In this document: positions 1 to 8,659 of the stretch, in pieces
How positions within the stretch are numbered: position 1 is the first letter of the stretch
Layout: each line of letters begins with the position of its first letter
Origin: Thermosaccharophagus gerlachensis
GTDB taxonomy: Bacteria > Armatimonadota > Fervidibacteria > Fervidibacterales > Thermosaccharophagaceae
Length of the DNA stretch: 59,670 bases
Direction of reading: 5' to 3'
Assembly (NCBI GenBank): GCA_041538025.1
Contig: JBGOEV010000011.1
Span: 1-59,670, forward strand
The notes under the pieces: model-generated
Database searches by the model: none
Told to the model about the DNA's origin: nothing
Seen by the model: the letters and a program-made list of their open reading frames with translations, nothing else
Position numbers and translations under genes: made by a program

Positions 1-1
1 T

Positions 2-487
2 TGTGGTAATCAACCGAGGACAGACAATGGGCAGCGACAAAGGTTTGAAAATGCATTTCCCAACTTAGTCCGCTGTGAATGGAGCATCACAGGAGAAGCA
101 ACAAAGCTATACAATTGCTTTGCTTGGTCTGTTGGGATTACAGATGAATGGATTTGGTTAGAAGTGGATCGTAAATGGGGCAATCCCCGGAATGGAATAA
201 TAGAGGTAGCAGATTTTGATGCATTCTATCAAGCCTTCGGGTATGAACACACAACTAATATTAATGAGGCAGAAATCATACTTTATCGAGACCCCTTTAA
301 AGCCGAGCTAATTAACCCAGCAGGCATAACACATGCAGCAAGACGAAGGAGATGTAATTGTGGGTGCGGGCGTTGGATGATGTTTGAGAGCAAGTGTGGG
401 GAATTGGAAAAAATAGAACATAGACATAATCAACTTGACGAAGGGTATTATGGTGTGCCTTTTAGGTATTATAAGCGAAGAAATTAG
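2..487 (+). CDS. conserved hypothetical protein, 5' truncated
   Basis: The reading frame is open from the first bases of the window to TAG at 485-487, so the gene starts outside. The only in-frame start codon is a GTG at 164, but residues encoded before it look conserved (FPNL, then YNCFAWSVG), so an internal start at 164 is unlikely. The pattern NC-x-AW-x-x-G, a GY motif, a HAAR motif and a C-terminal IEH....YG.....YKR block matches, from memory, a widespread family of about 150-residue bacterial hypothetical proteins (DUF7689-like). No function is known to me. The tail is rich in Arg and Cys (RRRRCNCGCGRW), which is unusual against the family pattern. The next gene's ribosome site overlaps this stop codon, suggesting co-transcription. 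Confidence 0.7.
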   Translation, partial: CGNQPRTDNGQRQRFENAFPNLVRCEWSITGEATKLYNCFAWSVGITDEWIWLEVDRKWGNPRNGIIEVADFDAFYQAFGYEHTTNINEAEIILYRDPFKAELINPAGITHAARRRRCNCGCGRWMMFESKCGELEKIEHRHNQLDEGYYGVPFRYYKRRN

Positions 488-500
488 GAGGTGTTAAATC

Positions 501-1682
501 GTGATGCTTACTACCTGTATGCTATTCACTACATTTGTGACATTCTTTTGGAAACCAGCGATGTCTCAGGACTTTAAGACCCGTTTCTTTCAAGCCGATG
601 CTCAGTGTGATAAGGAATTAAGTGCTTTTTTCAGAGAGAAAGGACCTAGCTCAATCTTAACTCCCAACGATTATAAAAGAATAGCAGAGATACAAAAGAA
701 ATATTTGATTCCGTTGGGGCCTCACGCTTTGCCCTACCTAATCGTCCTTTCCCAAGAAGGTAGATGGTGGTTAAAGATAGCTCTTCCTGAGAGTTGGGGC
801 GGACATTCTGGAGCCATCCCTGAGATTAGTAAGTTTCGTCCACATGAAATTAAATTAAGCCAAATACATCCTCCAAAGTTCACTACCGAGGAATTCTATG
901 AAATCGTTGAAGTTATCCCAAATGAATATAAAATTTACCTATCTTGGTTGCTTGAAGGGGAACGGCGAACACCTAAATGGTTTTCGGAGCGTTATACAAA
1001 ATGGTTGGCAGCAAGAAAACAAGGCAATGCAAAAGAGGCTCAGGCGATGTATCAAAAGCTTTTGAACATTGGTATCGCTGCCATCCCTTTGTGGCTCAAG
1101 AAATTGCAAAGTGAGCAAGATAAAAACATCAGGCAACAAATCATAAACGCTCTTTCATACCTGACGAATGGGGAAGTAAAGTCAAATATGTCTCCTCAGG
1201 AATGCCTGAATTGGTGGGAAAGAAATAAAGAAAGATGGACAGTTCCATTTCCTAAAAGCAAAAGGGAGTTTCTTGAGTGGTTAGAGAAGGAAGGGTGGGA
1301 AGAAGAAAGGCTTGCCATCCCATGCGTCATAACAATCAGTCGCCTTGAGGATGAAGGAGCAATAGATGCTTTGCTTCGCTTCCTAAGGCATCCAAGTTCA
1401 TCAGTGAGGGGAAAGAGTTTAGAGCAGATCATGATATTGTTTGGTGAGCAATTGCCAAAGGAGTATGCTTTAGGCATTGGGACAGATGGATGGGAAAGGA
1501 TTGGAGATTTGATGGAGATGGGGAAGTATGATTTGGTTAGAAAGAGATTGATGGAAGCAAAGAAGAAGGTGAGGGATGAAAAAGTGGCAGACAATATAGC
1601 GAGGGAACTTTCAAGATGGTGGCAAGAGAATAGAGGAAGAGTCAAGATTTATTGGCAAAGGGCTTGGGAGATATACCACTAA
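501..1682 (+). CDS. secreted protein of unknown function, HEAT-like helical
   Basis: The start is GTG at 501 (ATG follows directly at 504), preceded by a strong ribosome site AGGAGGTG at 486-493 that overlaps the stop of the upstream gene. The N-terminus, about residues 1-22, is hydrophobic and ends near AMSQ, consistent with a signal peptide. The rest, about 370 residues, is rich in Lys, Glu and Trp and mostly helical, with repeated short helix pairs (for example around residues 165-210 and 265-310) that resemble HEAT-type repeats. There are no catalytic motifs that I recognise. Tight spacing to the upstream hypothetical gene suggests a two-gene unit. The function is unknown; an extracytoplasmic scaffold is only one possibility. 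Confidence 0.75.
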   Translation: MMLTTCMLFTTFVTFFWKPAMSQDFKTRFFQADAQCDKELSAFFREKGPSSILTPNDYKRIAEIQKKYLIPLGPHALPYLIVLSQEGRWWLKIALPESWGGHSGAIPEISKFRPHEIKLSQIHPPKFTTEEFYEIVEVIPNEYKIYLSWLLEGERRTPKWFSERYTKWLAARKQGNAKEAQAMYQKLLNIGIAAIPLWLKKLQSEQDKNIRQQIINALSYLTNGEVKSNMSPQECLNWWERNKERWTVPFPKSKREFLEWLEKEGWEEERLAIPCVITISRLEDEGAIDALLRFLRHPSSSVRGKSLEQIMILFGEQLPKEYALGIGTDGWERIGDLMEMGKYDLVRKRLMEAKKKVRDEKVADNIARELSRWWQENRGRVKIYWQRAWEIYH

Positions 1683-1822
1683 TGAGTGGTTCCCCCATCT
1701 TTTGGCTTAGGTGGTGAAGGGAGGGGCTCAATCACAGCTACAATTCACCAAAGAGGATTCACTTCGCCACTTTTGACTTTCTTGCTTCCGTGATAGTATG
1801 CCAAGTAAGTTTTCAGGCGCTC

Positions 1823-2998
1823 TTAACTTCCGCTTTTACAGTTGCACCTTATGACAGCTGCTGTTATCAAATTGAGAAAGGATAAACCAGCTGCGATGAT
1901 GAAAACGAGCTCGTGTCCATAGTGATACCAAATGTAACCAGCAAAGGATGGAAGAAGCATTGAGACTGCATGATCAAGGCTAACACCGAGCGATAGAGAT
2001 GGTGCAACATCACTTTCATCCTTCGCTATCTTCCGAAGGTATGTTGCTCTCGCTATACCTGTTACGAAGAGGAGTTGGTCAAGTATGTAGCATGCGAGTG
2101 CAAGGTAAAGCCCGAACACTGGGATATGTGAAGCGAATCCATAAATCACGCACACAATGATGAGCATGGCAGCATCAAGCATGAGGACATTCCTTTCACC
2201 CCACCTGTCAACGAGCCTTCCAACACGCGGGTTTATGATTGCAGTAAGTGGTGCTGCAATTATCCAAAGGCGCGCAAATGTTGATGCTTGTTGATTGAAG
2301 ACCTTAATGAGGACCCATGGACCAAAAGTTAGGAAGAGCTGTTTGCGGGCTCCAAACAATATGTTGAGCAAGTAAAAAAGCATGTAGCGTTTATCAAAAA
2401 CAAATTTTCGGCGTGGCGAATGCATCAAAGTCAGTTCAGGCATTGAGGAAAAAAGAAGCGCAGCTATTGCTGATGCTACAGCTGAAAAAACAAAGAGACC
2501 GTTGTAATGCAAGCGTTCAATAGCAAGCCAAACAATACCGCCACCTAAAACCGTTGCTATAGCATCAAGTGCCCGTAGCTTACCCAAGAAAGAACCCCTT
2601 GAATGCGGTTCTGCAAGCTGCATAGCTATGCTACTCACCAATGGTTGAGTTAAGTGAGTGCCTGCACTCCAAAAGAGCAGAGCGATGATCAGCTTGATAT
2701 AGCTGGTTCCTGTAAGCGTTAACCCAACCATCCCAATGGATATGAGCAATGAAGCTACTGCAGCAGCTTTCGCTTCGCTCAAAAAGAATAGAGCACCACT
2801 CATGAGTGCACAAAGGAAGCCGGGGAACTCCCTTGGAAGCTCAAGGTGTCCTCTCTGAACTGCGTTCATCCCAAACTCGTCGCTTAAAAAGTTATTTATC
2901 GTTGTCCCGTATATGCCATAGCTTATGCCAAGCGCTATTACTGCTGCTGCGAATTTGATAACGCAATTGCTGTTCACACCCCGATTTGAGTTCTTCAT
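1823..2998 (-). CDS. MFS-family transporter
   Basis: A 391-residue polytopic protein with about 12 hydrophobic segments, the usual size for the major facilitator superfamily. The N-terminal helix (CVIKFAAAVIALGISYGIYG), the loop after the third segment and the basic cytoplasmic loop between segments 6 and 7 (SPRRKFVFDKR) fit the fold. A second conserved-type loop, RVGRLVDRWGERN, lies after segment 8 and matches the MFS loop-8 motif. The start ATG at 2998 is preceded by GGGAGGAG. The substrate cannot be read from the sequence. The gene is divergent from the phosphatase-like gene at 3160 and shares a short promoter region with it. Confidence 0.85.
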   Translation of the reverse strand: MKNSNRGVNSNCVIKFAAAVIALGISYGIYGTTINNFLSDEFGMNAVQRGHLELPREFPGFLCALMSGALFFLSEAKAAAVASLLISIGMVGLTLTGTSYIKLIIALLFWSAGTHLTQPLVSSIAMQLAEPHSRGSFLGKLRALDAIATVLGGGIVWLAIERLHYNGLFVFSAVASAIAALLFSSMPELTLMHSPRRKFVFDKRYMLFYLLNILFGARKQLFLTFGPWVLIKVFNQQASTFARLWIIAAPLTAIINPRVGRLVDRWGERNVLMLDAAMLIIVCVIYGFASHIPVFGLYLALACYILDQLLFVTGIARATYLRKIAKDESDVAPSLSLGVSLDHAVSMLLPSFAGYIWYHYGHELVFIIAAGLSFLNLITAAVIRCNCKSGS

Positions 2999-3048
2999 CT
3001 CCTCCCACCAACACCAGAAGTTACTCGCACAGTGTTTATCACTGGCAC

Positions 3049-3054
3049 ATTATA
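3049..3054 (-). promoter_or_regulatory. candidate -10 box for the MFS gene
   Basis: On the minus strand these bases read TATAAT, a perfect sigma-70 -10 box, about 50 nt upstream of the MFS start codon. The -35 element is weak (TATTTG at a 17-nt spacing). It lies inside the divergent intergenic region and almost touches the opposite-strand promoter. Confidence 0.35.
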
Positions 3055-3059
3055 TCTGT

Positions 3060-3088
3060 TTGCCCGCGAACCAAATATTCGCTATGAT
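3060..3088 (+). promoter_or_regulatory. candidate sigma-70 promoter for the gene at 3160
   Basis: TTGCCC at 3060-3065 and TATGAT at 3083-3088 are separated by 17 nt, giving a predicted transcript start near 3095 and a leader of about 65 nt. It is back-to-back with the MFS -10 box, so the two divergent promoters would compete for polymerase. It rests on motif match only. Confidence 0.35.
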
Positions 3089-3159
3089 GTCACATGGCAG
3101 TCAAACATAGGGCGCGTTTCATATGCCTTGAGAGTTTTTCTGTGAAAGGTGCTGAGTAG

Positions 3160-5436
3160 ATGAGCGTCAAAAATATCCTGCGCAATCGCTTAAGCAAGTT
3201 GCTTGTGAATGTGCTCATGACGATGCTCGCTTTCATTGCTATCACACCTCATTTTGCGTTAGCTCATGATAAGAGGTTTAGTAACACCAGCCACGCCATC
3301 TTATTCGTGCTTGATTATGTCAGCTTGAGCGAGCTCCTTGAAATTCGCCCCAAATGGATGCTACGACTTGCCACCTCAGGTGGCATCGCAGCACTTTGCA
3401 CAAGGACAGGAGGCGCAATGAAACCTCTTAACGCTTGTATGACCGTAGCATATGGAGATAGGGCTATAGCATCTGAAGATGGCGAACTTGCGTTCAATGT
3501 TGATGAACCGCTTGAGTATGGGAGAGCTGTATCAGTATATGAACGCTGTGTTGGTAGGAAGCTCAAACCCAATGAAGCAGCGATTGTTATCCCATATGTT
3601 GAAGGGCTGAAAAGGCTGAACAAGCAAATCATCCATCGCCCCACAACACCGTTTGCACTTGGTGAGATATTGAGCAAGCACGGAATCAAAACAGCTGTGC
3701 TTGGATGCGATGATACAAGTCTTGAGTATGTCCCAATGACACTTTACAGGCACGCTGCATTGATTGCCTCTTGTAGCGATGGCATCGTTCAATATGGTGA
3801 TGTGAGCAAGGATATGCTCTCGCCAGATCCGAAAGCACCGTTTGGCATAACTGCCGACTTGCATGCGCTGATGGAAAAGCTGAGGCAATGCTTCATTTCA
3901 GGCGTTAGGCTCATCGTGATTGATCTCGGTGAAACTTTTAGAGCACATCTATACTCATCTCGCATGTCGGATGAAGCTGCAAAAGCTGTAAAGACTACAG
4001 CTATAGCGAAATGCGACGAGGCATTGGGTATGCTCCTCAGCTGGTTCAACGAACATCGTGACCTACTGCTCATCTTCACTACGGTAGCTTCTGGGAAGAT
4101 GAAGAACGAACTCGGATTCATAATCGCCTACGGGAAGGGTGTGAAGAATAACTCACTTTTAACATCGGCAACTACAAGGCGAGTTGGCTTGGTTACACTC
4201 ACAGACATTGCACCGACAGTGGCACATCACTTCGGAATTGAAATGAAAGTGATCGGGCAAAGAATTGATAGCGTGCGTGTAGATAAAAACATTGAGAGGG
4301 TCCTCAATCTGATAAATATCACATCGCAGACAGACAGCTCCATCCGTCCGCTTGCACTTTATTTGATGGGAATCCTGCAAACGCTAAATGCACTATTCCT
4401 TCTGCTATGGTGTGGTTCTACACGCACTCAGTGGATAAGCAACGCACATAAAGCGCTCACGTTGACTGGCTCATATATCATGGCTTTGCCACTTTCATAT
4501 CTTTGTGAGATGCCTTTGAGATACATAGTTGCGACACCATTCGCATCTTTACTTCTTGCTTGGTTGATTGCGTTTGCATTAAGTGTAGGGTTGTGGGTAG
4601 CTTTACATGACGGTTTGCGCTTCATCGCTGTGTTAAGTGGCATCTCATTTTTTGCGATACTTATAGACGCGCTTACTGGTTCAAAGTTGCAACTCTCCTC
4701 AATCCTTGGCTATTCGCCATTTTATGGTGGGCGCTTCTACGGGCTTGGTAATGTCGGCATAGCAGTTCTACTTGGGAGTTCAATTGCACTCTCCTACTCA
4801 CTTTCATGCATGTTCAAAAAACCATACTCCAAATCGCTCCTTTGGCTCTCCATCGGTGTAATCACAACACTTGTGATTGGGCATCCAAGCATCGGAGCTA
4901 ACTTTGGCGGATTGATTTCGGCATTCTCGTCCTTCGCTGTCGGCTACTTAGCTTTAAAGCGATTAAAGCCGAGTTTGAGAAGCACCGTTGTTGTATTTAT
5001 CGGTCTGATTTTCGTTCTTGCTGTGCTTATAATAATTGACTTAGCGAAGGGAACTTACAGCGCAAGCCACATTGGAAGGTTAATCATCATGATCAAAGAG
5101 CAAGGCTATGAAGTGCTTACGGGAATGATACTTGCTAAGGTGTTGGTATGGTGGCGTGCCTTCCGCCATGTGGTTTTCACCATCGCTCTTTCCGCATATG
5201 CTATTAGTGGTGTCTCTTGCGTGCTACTATTGAAAGAAAAGATAACACTATTACTTAAACAGAGTGAAGTGGCAGCATGCATGATGGCGCTCACTTGTGG
5301 CACATTTGTTGTGCTGGTGACAAACGATTCAGGACCAATAACTCCAGTTGTGATGCTCGCCTACGTGTGGACTTCCCTATCGCTCACGCTTACCCAACGT
5401 ATACCTAAAAAGGTGGTTGAGCAAAGCATGGTATAA
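3160..5436 (+). CDS. membrane protein with alkaline-phosphatase-like ectodomain
   Basis: A 758-residue protein. Residues 1-36 form a signal peptide or anchor (hydrophobic run ending ALAHDKR). Residues about 45-385 look like the alkaline phosphatase / phosphoglycerate mutase superfamily: an initial beta strand AILFVLDYVSL where the first metal Asp is expected, a GEILSKHGIKTAVLGCDD segment typical of sulfatase/phosphatase folds, and a LTDIAPTVAHHFGI segment typical of the end of such domains. Residues about 395-750 carry roughly ten transmembrane helices. The combination of ectodomain plus multi-helix C-terminus occurs in some Gram-positive and Chloroflexi hypothetical proteins. The start ATG at 3160 has AAAGGTG upstream. 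The substrate is unknown. Its stop is 92 nt before the first pseudopilin start. Confidence 0.65.
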   Translation: MSVKNILRNRLSKLLVNVLMTMLAFIAITPHFALAHDKRFSNTSHAILFVLDYVSLSELLEIRPKWMLRLATSGGIAALCTRTGGAMKPLNACMTVAYGDRAIASEDGELAFNVDEPLEYGRAVSVYERCVGRKLKPNEAAIVIPYVEGLKRLNKQIIHRPTTPFALGEILSKHGIKTAVLGCDDTSLEYVPMTLYRHAALIASCSDGIVQYGDVSKDMLSPDPKAPFGITADLHALMEKLRQCFISGVRLIVIDLGETFRAHLYSSRMSDEAAKAVKTTAIAKCDEALGMLLSWFNEHRDLLLIFTTVASGKMKNELGFIIAYGKGVKNNSLLTSATTRRVGLVTLTDIAPTVAHHFGIEMKVIGQRIDSVRVDKNIERVLNLINITSQTDSSIRPLALYLMGILQTLNALFLLLWCGSTRTQWISNAHKALTLTGSYIMALPLSYLCEMPLRYIVATPFASLLLAWLIAFALSVGLWVALHDGLRFIAVLSGISFFAILIDALTGSKLQLSSILGYSPFYGGRFYGLGNVGIAVLLGSSIALSYSLSCMFKKPYSKSLLWLSIGVITTLVIGHPSIGANFGGLISAFSSFAVGYLALKRLKPSLRSTVVVFIGLIFVLAVLIIIDLAKGTYSASHIGRLIIMIKEQGYEVLTGMILAKVLVWWRAFRHVVFTIALSAYAISGVSCVLLLKEKITLLLKQSEVAACMMALTCGTFVVLVTNDSGPITPVVMLAYVWTSLSLTLTQRIPKKVVEQSMV

Positions 5437-5528
5437 AGTTAAGTGACACTATGCATTTCGTGCTTTTGCTGGATGCAAAAGACCTTAGTTGTAACTTTAG
5501 CTTCGCAACGCAAGGGCGTGATGAAAAG

Positions 5529-7094
5529 ATGTATATTGCTGTGCGTCGCACACGGGATGGTATAAGCTTGATTGAAGTGCTTGTTGTAATAGCGCTATTG
5601 GTTGTTGGGCTTTGGTTAATGATGAATGTATTTCCAACGGGACAACGAGCTTTAAGGGTTTTACAAAAGCGTAACTATGCAAAATTACTCGCGTCTCGCC
5701 TCGCCAGTGAACTCGCAAATACAGCAAAACTCAATGGTGGATTACTGCCAGATAATCTGGCGCTGTGGGATACTCCACTTGCTGAGATTCGTCGCCTTGA
5801 CCTGCCCATTGATAAAGATGGAAATGGAACACCAGATGAGCCAGCTGATGGAGAAAGGCGAGTTGAAGACCTGCTTGAACTTCGCAGGCGCCTAAGATGG
5901 GTGGAAGGCGAAGAATTGGAAAAGACAGCATTGACAGCATTAACTCCTATTGGTTCGCAGGTGACACTTTACAGACATGTGGCTTATGAAAAAGCAAACA
6001 CTATCAACGAGGTAACTATCGGTAGTAGGAAATATTTTGTTGACGGTTCTACGATAGTTGTAAAATTTGACCCATCATCTCCAAAACGGTTTCGCATATC
6101 CTACATCGTAGCTCTCACAAATGGACCAGTGTATGTAGCACATGATGAGTTTCAGTGGGCGAAGGCTGATCAAAGTGGTGAGGCGCGAATAACACCAGCC
6201 CTCCTAAACAACCCATCAGCGCGACTTGTAGCAGTCACTTTGGTCAAAGAAGAAATACCATTGCCTTTGACCTTGGGGAGTGAGCAAATGCGTGCTGGCG
6301 TCATACCTGGGGTTATAACTAACGATGACGGCGATAATAGAGTAGACGAAGACCCAATTGATGGGACGGATAACGATAATGATGGTAACGTTGATGAAGA
6401 CCCTCCTGTTATTGTCACTTATGCTTTGGACACTTGTGGTGCCTGGATGACTGCATGGGGAAGAACCGAAGCACAACCAACAGGAAGCACGGTATTTGAG
6501 CCATTCCCAAAACCACTGCTTGAAAAGGCAATTAATGAAAGCTCAGATGTCGGGGTTGCAGTATTTGAAGGGAGTTTGCGAGCAGTTCAAGATAGTGAAT
6601 TTGAGGTTAACTCAAAAAGCCTCCTCCTCTTTTCAACACTTCAATCTGACACGCTTATTCGTGTCTCATACCGCTGTGCCAAATCGCAAACACAAACTAT
6701 TGACAACTGGTTCTTTATACCATTCATCCCTCCAGCAAAGTTCACGCCAATTTATGGAACACCGATTGAGCCTTGGAGAGAGTATGTTTTTGACCCAAAC
6801 GACAGAACACGCATATGGGTAGCTGGCATGTGGACCGGTTTGCTAATCAACATTGTCTATGTTGATTCCAACGGTTTAAAGCGTTCGGTATTGCGTCGTA
6901 TAGAATACGAGCCACAAAGGTCAAATTGGCGAGGCGTCATTAATTTGCCAACACCTTACAGTGCAATTGAGAAGGTTGAGGGTGCTTCTTTGAAGGTGTG
7001 GGTTAGTGGCGATTTCTTCCTCGGAGCTGTGGGGAGCAAAAGGAAATTACGATTGAACGAAGTTATTGAAAGGGAGGCACTCATTGTGAGGTGA
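5529..7094 (+). CDS. type II/IV pseudopilin-like protein with calcium-loop-like inserts
   Basis: A class-III prepilin leader is visible: a short basic leader MYIAVRRTRDG is followed by ISLIEVLVVIALLVVG, with the invariant Glu at position +5 of the mature protein. The ATG at 5529 gives an 11-residue leader; an upstream ATG at 5451 would give an unusually long one. The mature protein is about 510 residues, large for a pilin, with beta-rich C-terminal sequence. It contains DKDGNGTPDEPADGE near residues 85-100 and a tandem DDGDNRVDEDP / DNDNDGNVDEDP near residues 260-290, which resemble EF-hand or thrombospondin-type-3 calcium loops. It is first in a run of four pilin-like genes and is probably exported and assembled by type IV pilus or type II secretion machinery encoded elsewhere. 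Confidence 0.8.
   Translation: MYIAVRRTRDGISLIEVLVVIALLVVGLWLMMNVFPTGQRALRVLQKRNYAKLLASRLASELANTAKLNGGLLPDNLALWDTPLAEIRRLDLPIDKDGNGTPDEPADGERRVEDLLELRRRLRWVEGEELEKTALTALTPIGSQVTLYRHVAYEKANTINEVTIGSRKYFVDGSTIVVKFDPSSPKRFRISYIVALTNGPVYVAHDEFQWAKADQSGEARITPALLNNPSARLVAVTLVKEEIPLPLTLGSEQMRAGVIPGVITNDDGDNRVDEDPIDGTDNDNDGNVDEDPPVIVTYALDTCGAWMTAWGRTEAQPTGSTVFEPFPKPLLEKAINESSDVGVAVFEGSLRAVQDSEFEVNSKSLLLFSTLQSDTLIRVSYRCAKSQTQTIDNWFFIPFIPPAKFTPIYGTPIEPWREYVFDPNDRTRIWVAGMWTGLLINIVYVDSNGLKRSVLRRIEYEPQRSNWRGVINLPTPYSAIEKVEGASLKVWVSGDFFLGAVGSKRKLRLNEVIEREALIVR
6343..6406 (+). repeat. 64-bp dispersed repeat, copy 1 (calcium-loop coding)
   Basis: This stretch and 10698-10761 have the same length and agree at about 56 of 64 positions by eye, including an identical first 22 bases. 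Both encode a tandem DEDPIDG..DNDNDG..VDEDPP motif in pseudopilin genes 4.3 kb apart, suggesting duplication or gene conversion of the loop cassette. Confidence 0.7.
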
Positions 7095-7102
7095 AAAATT
7101 GG

Positions 7103-7903
7103 ATGATGTTTACCACTCCTTACCAAAAACACGCGAGAGGGCTCACTTTAGCAGAATTGTTGACTGTTTTGACCCTTTTAGCCATAGCAATCGCCATAAT
7201 GCTACCGATGTTGCCCGGAGTTGGCACGAGAGGCTTAGGGATGCAATGCCAACTTAATTTGCAAGCACTGTATCAAGCAATCAAGCTTTATCACCTTGAT
7301 TATCAAGGTTATCCACCTTTTGACACATGTTCACCTGACCAATCACCTCCAACTGGTAGAGGCTTACTTGCCCTTTACAGTTTTGTGGAATATGATCCGC
7401 AAGTGGCTGACTATAGGAGAATTCGCACAGGTTATCTCAATTCGCCGTCATATTTACACTGCCCTTTGGATAGGTCGCAAAAGTTCAAAGCTGACGATGA
7501 TAGTGATGGCAAAATTGATGAGGAATTTTTCAACTTTTATGACGATGACGGGGATGGAATGATTGACGAAGACCTAAAATCAGCCGAATATTGCTCATAT
7601 CAAGTAAGAGAGGACATAGTGAAAGATTATGGTGATACTTTCACATATCTCCGAACGAGGACGACAAATCCAGCAGACCCTGACGCATACCGCCAACTTA
7701 GCAGGCTTTGCATTGAGGGAAGTGACAAAATCCCATACTTCGCTGATGACACAACAGTGATAACATGGTGTAAGCACCACCGCAGGACTTTGAAAAGGGG
7801 CAATAATCCTGCCGATTTAGTTTTGTTTCTTGACGGTCATATAAAGATAATGGAATCGCCCCTTCCTGACAATAATGTCATTGGTTGGAGGAGACGACCA
7901 TGA
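7103..7903 (+). CDS. type II secretion/pilin-like protein (GspG/H type) with acidic loops
   Basis: A leader MMFTTPYQKHARG is followed by LTLAELLTVLTLLAIAIAIM, a clear prepilin peptidase site with Glu at +5. ATG at 7103 is preferred because GAGGTGA at 7088-7094 sits 8 nt upstream; a GTG at 7091 overlapping the previous stop is the alternative. The region CQLNLQALYQAIKLYHLDYQ resembles the conserved segment after the helix in GspG-like and DUF1559-like pseudopilins. Two acidic loops, DDDSDGKIDEEF and DDDGDGMIDEDL, occur about residues 130-160. Near the C-terminus a DLVLFLDGHIKIM segment matches the H-x-G end typical of DUF1559-type pseudopilins. It is translationally coupled to the next gene by an ATGA overlap. 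Confidence 0.8.
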   Translation: MMFTTPYQKHARGLTLAELLTVLTLLAIAIAIMLPMLPGVGTRGLGMQCQLNLQALYQAIKLYHLDYQGYPPFDTCSPDQSPPTGRGLLALYSFVEYDPQVADYRRIRTGYLNSPSYLHCPLDRSQKFKADDDSDGKIDEEFFNFYDDDGDGMIDEDLKSAEYCSYQVREDIVKDYGDTFTYLRTRTTNPADPDAYRQLSRLCIEGSDKIPYFADDTTVITWCKHHRRTLKRGNNPADLVLFLDGHIKIMESPLPDNNVIGWRRRP

Positions 7904-8637
7904 ACTCACAGAATAAACACGGCATGACGCTTGTTGAAATCCTTGTAACACTTGCACTTTTGGGCATAGTTTTTTCACTTGTTATATTGCCGTTTACAAA
8001 GTCATTTGAGTTAATGCGTCGCGCACGAGCTGTCGGTTCACTTGAGTCAGCAATGATGCTTGCTCTGCGCCAAATTGAGCAAGATATTTCAAGGGCAAGG
8101 ATTTTATACCTTATAAAAAGCCCTTATGACCTGTGGGATGAGAAGAATGACAATGAAGTGAATGACGATGATTCTTCTGGCAGGCTTGACATCGTGTTGG
8201 CGAATGATAGCTATGATGTGTTGTTTCTCCCACGGGATAAAATCGTTACGTATTATGGCAGACCTCGTGACCCCACAAGGCAGCCTGATATAACGCCTGA
8301 CCCAAGGTTGCTTAACCCGAGGGTACTTTTCCGTGCTGAGCACTTACCACTTGATAGAGATGGTGATGGGAAATACAATGAAGACCCAATTGATACCATT
8401 GACAATGACGGCGATGGAAATTTTGACGAAGACCCTTTTGATGGTATTGAAAACGCGATAATACCCCTTGATGGAACTGACCTTGCAGGTTTGAGATTTT
8501 ATTACGATGATGTGGCAAGAGAGATAATTGTTGATATAAAATTGCAAAAAATTGACCCGACAACAGGCGGTATACTGAGCATAAGAAGGCAAACTCGCGT
8601 TGCTATAGATAGATGGGCTGAAATAATAGAATGGTAG
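7900..8637 (+). CDS. type II secretion/pilin-like protein (GspJ/PilW type) with acidic loops
   Basis: The start ATG at 7900 overlaps the previous stop (ATGA) and has GGAGGAG at 7887-7893. The leader MNSQNKHG precedes MTLVEILVTLALLGIVFSLV, a prepilin site with Glu at +5. The region LRQIEQDISRARILYLI after the hydrophobic helix matches GspJ/PilW-like minor pseudopilins (pattern of a long helix then LE.DISRA). It contains DRDGDGKYNEDP and DNDGDGNFDEDP in tandem, the same loop type as its neighbours. 245 residues. Its role is probably as a minor pilin or pseudopilin priming or tip subunit; this is inferred from family and context. Confidence 0.8.
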   Translation: MNSQNKHGMTLVEILVTLALLGIVFSLVILPFTKSFELMRRARAVGSLESAMMLALRQIEQDISRARILYLIKSPYDLWDEKNDNEVNDDDSSGRLDIVLANDSYDVLFLPRDKIVTYYGRPRDPTRQPDITPDPRLLNPRVLFRAEHLPLDRDGDGKYNEDPIDTIDNDGDGNFDEDPFDGIENAIIPLDGTDLAGLRFYYDDVAREIIVDIKLQKIDPTTGGILSIRRQTRVAIDRWAEIIEW

Positions 8638-8659
8638 GCGAAAAACGAGGTGACGGTAA

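Noticed and set aside
1196..1645. A 149-residue minus-strand open frame opposite the secreted unknown protein
   Set aside because: The plus-strand gene has a strong ribosome site and signal peptide; the antisense frame is Ser/Leu-rich shadow sequence.
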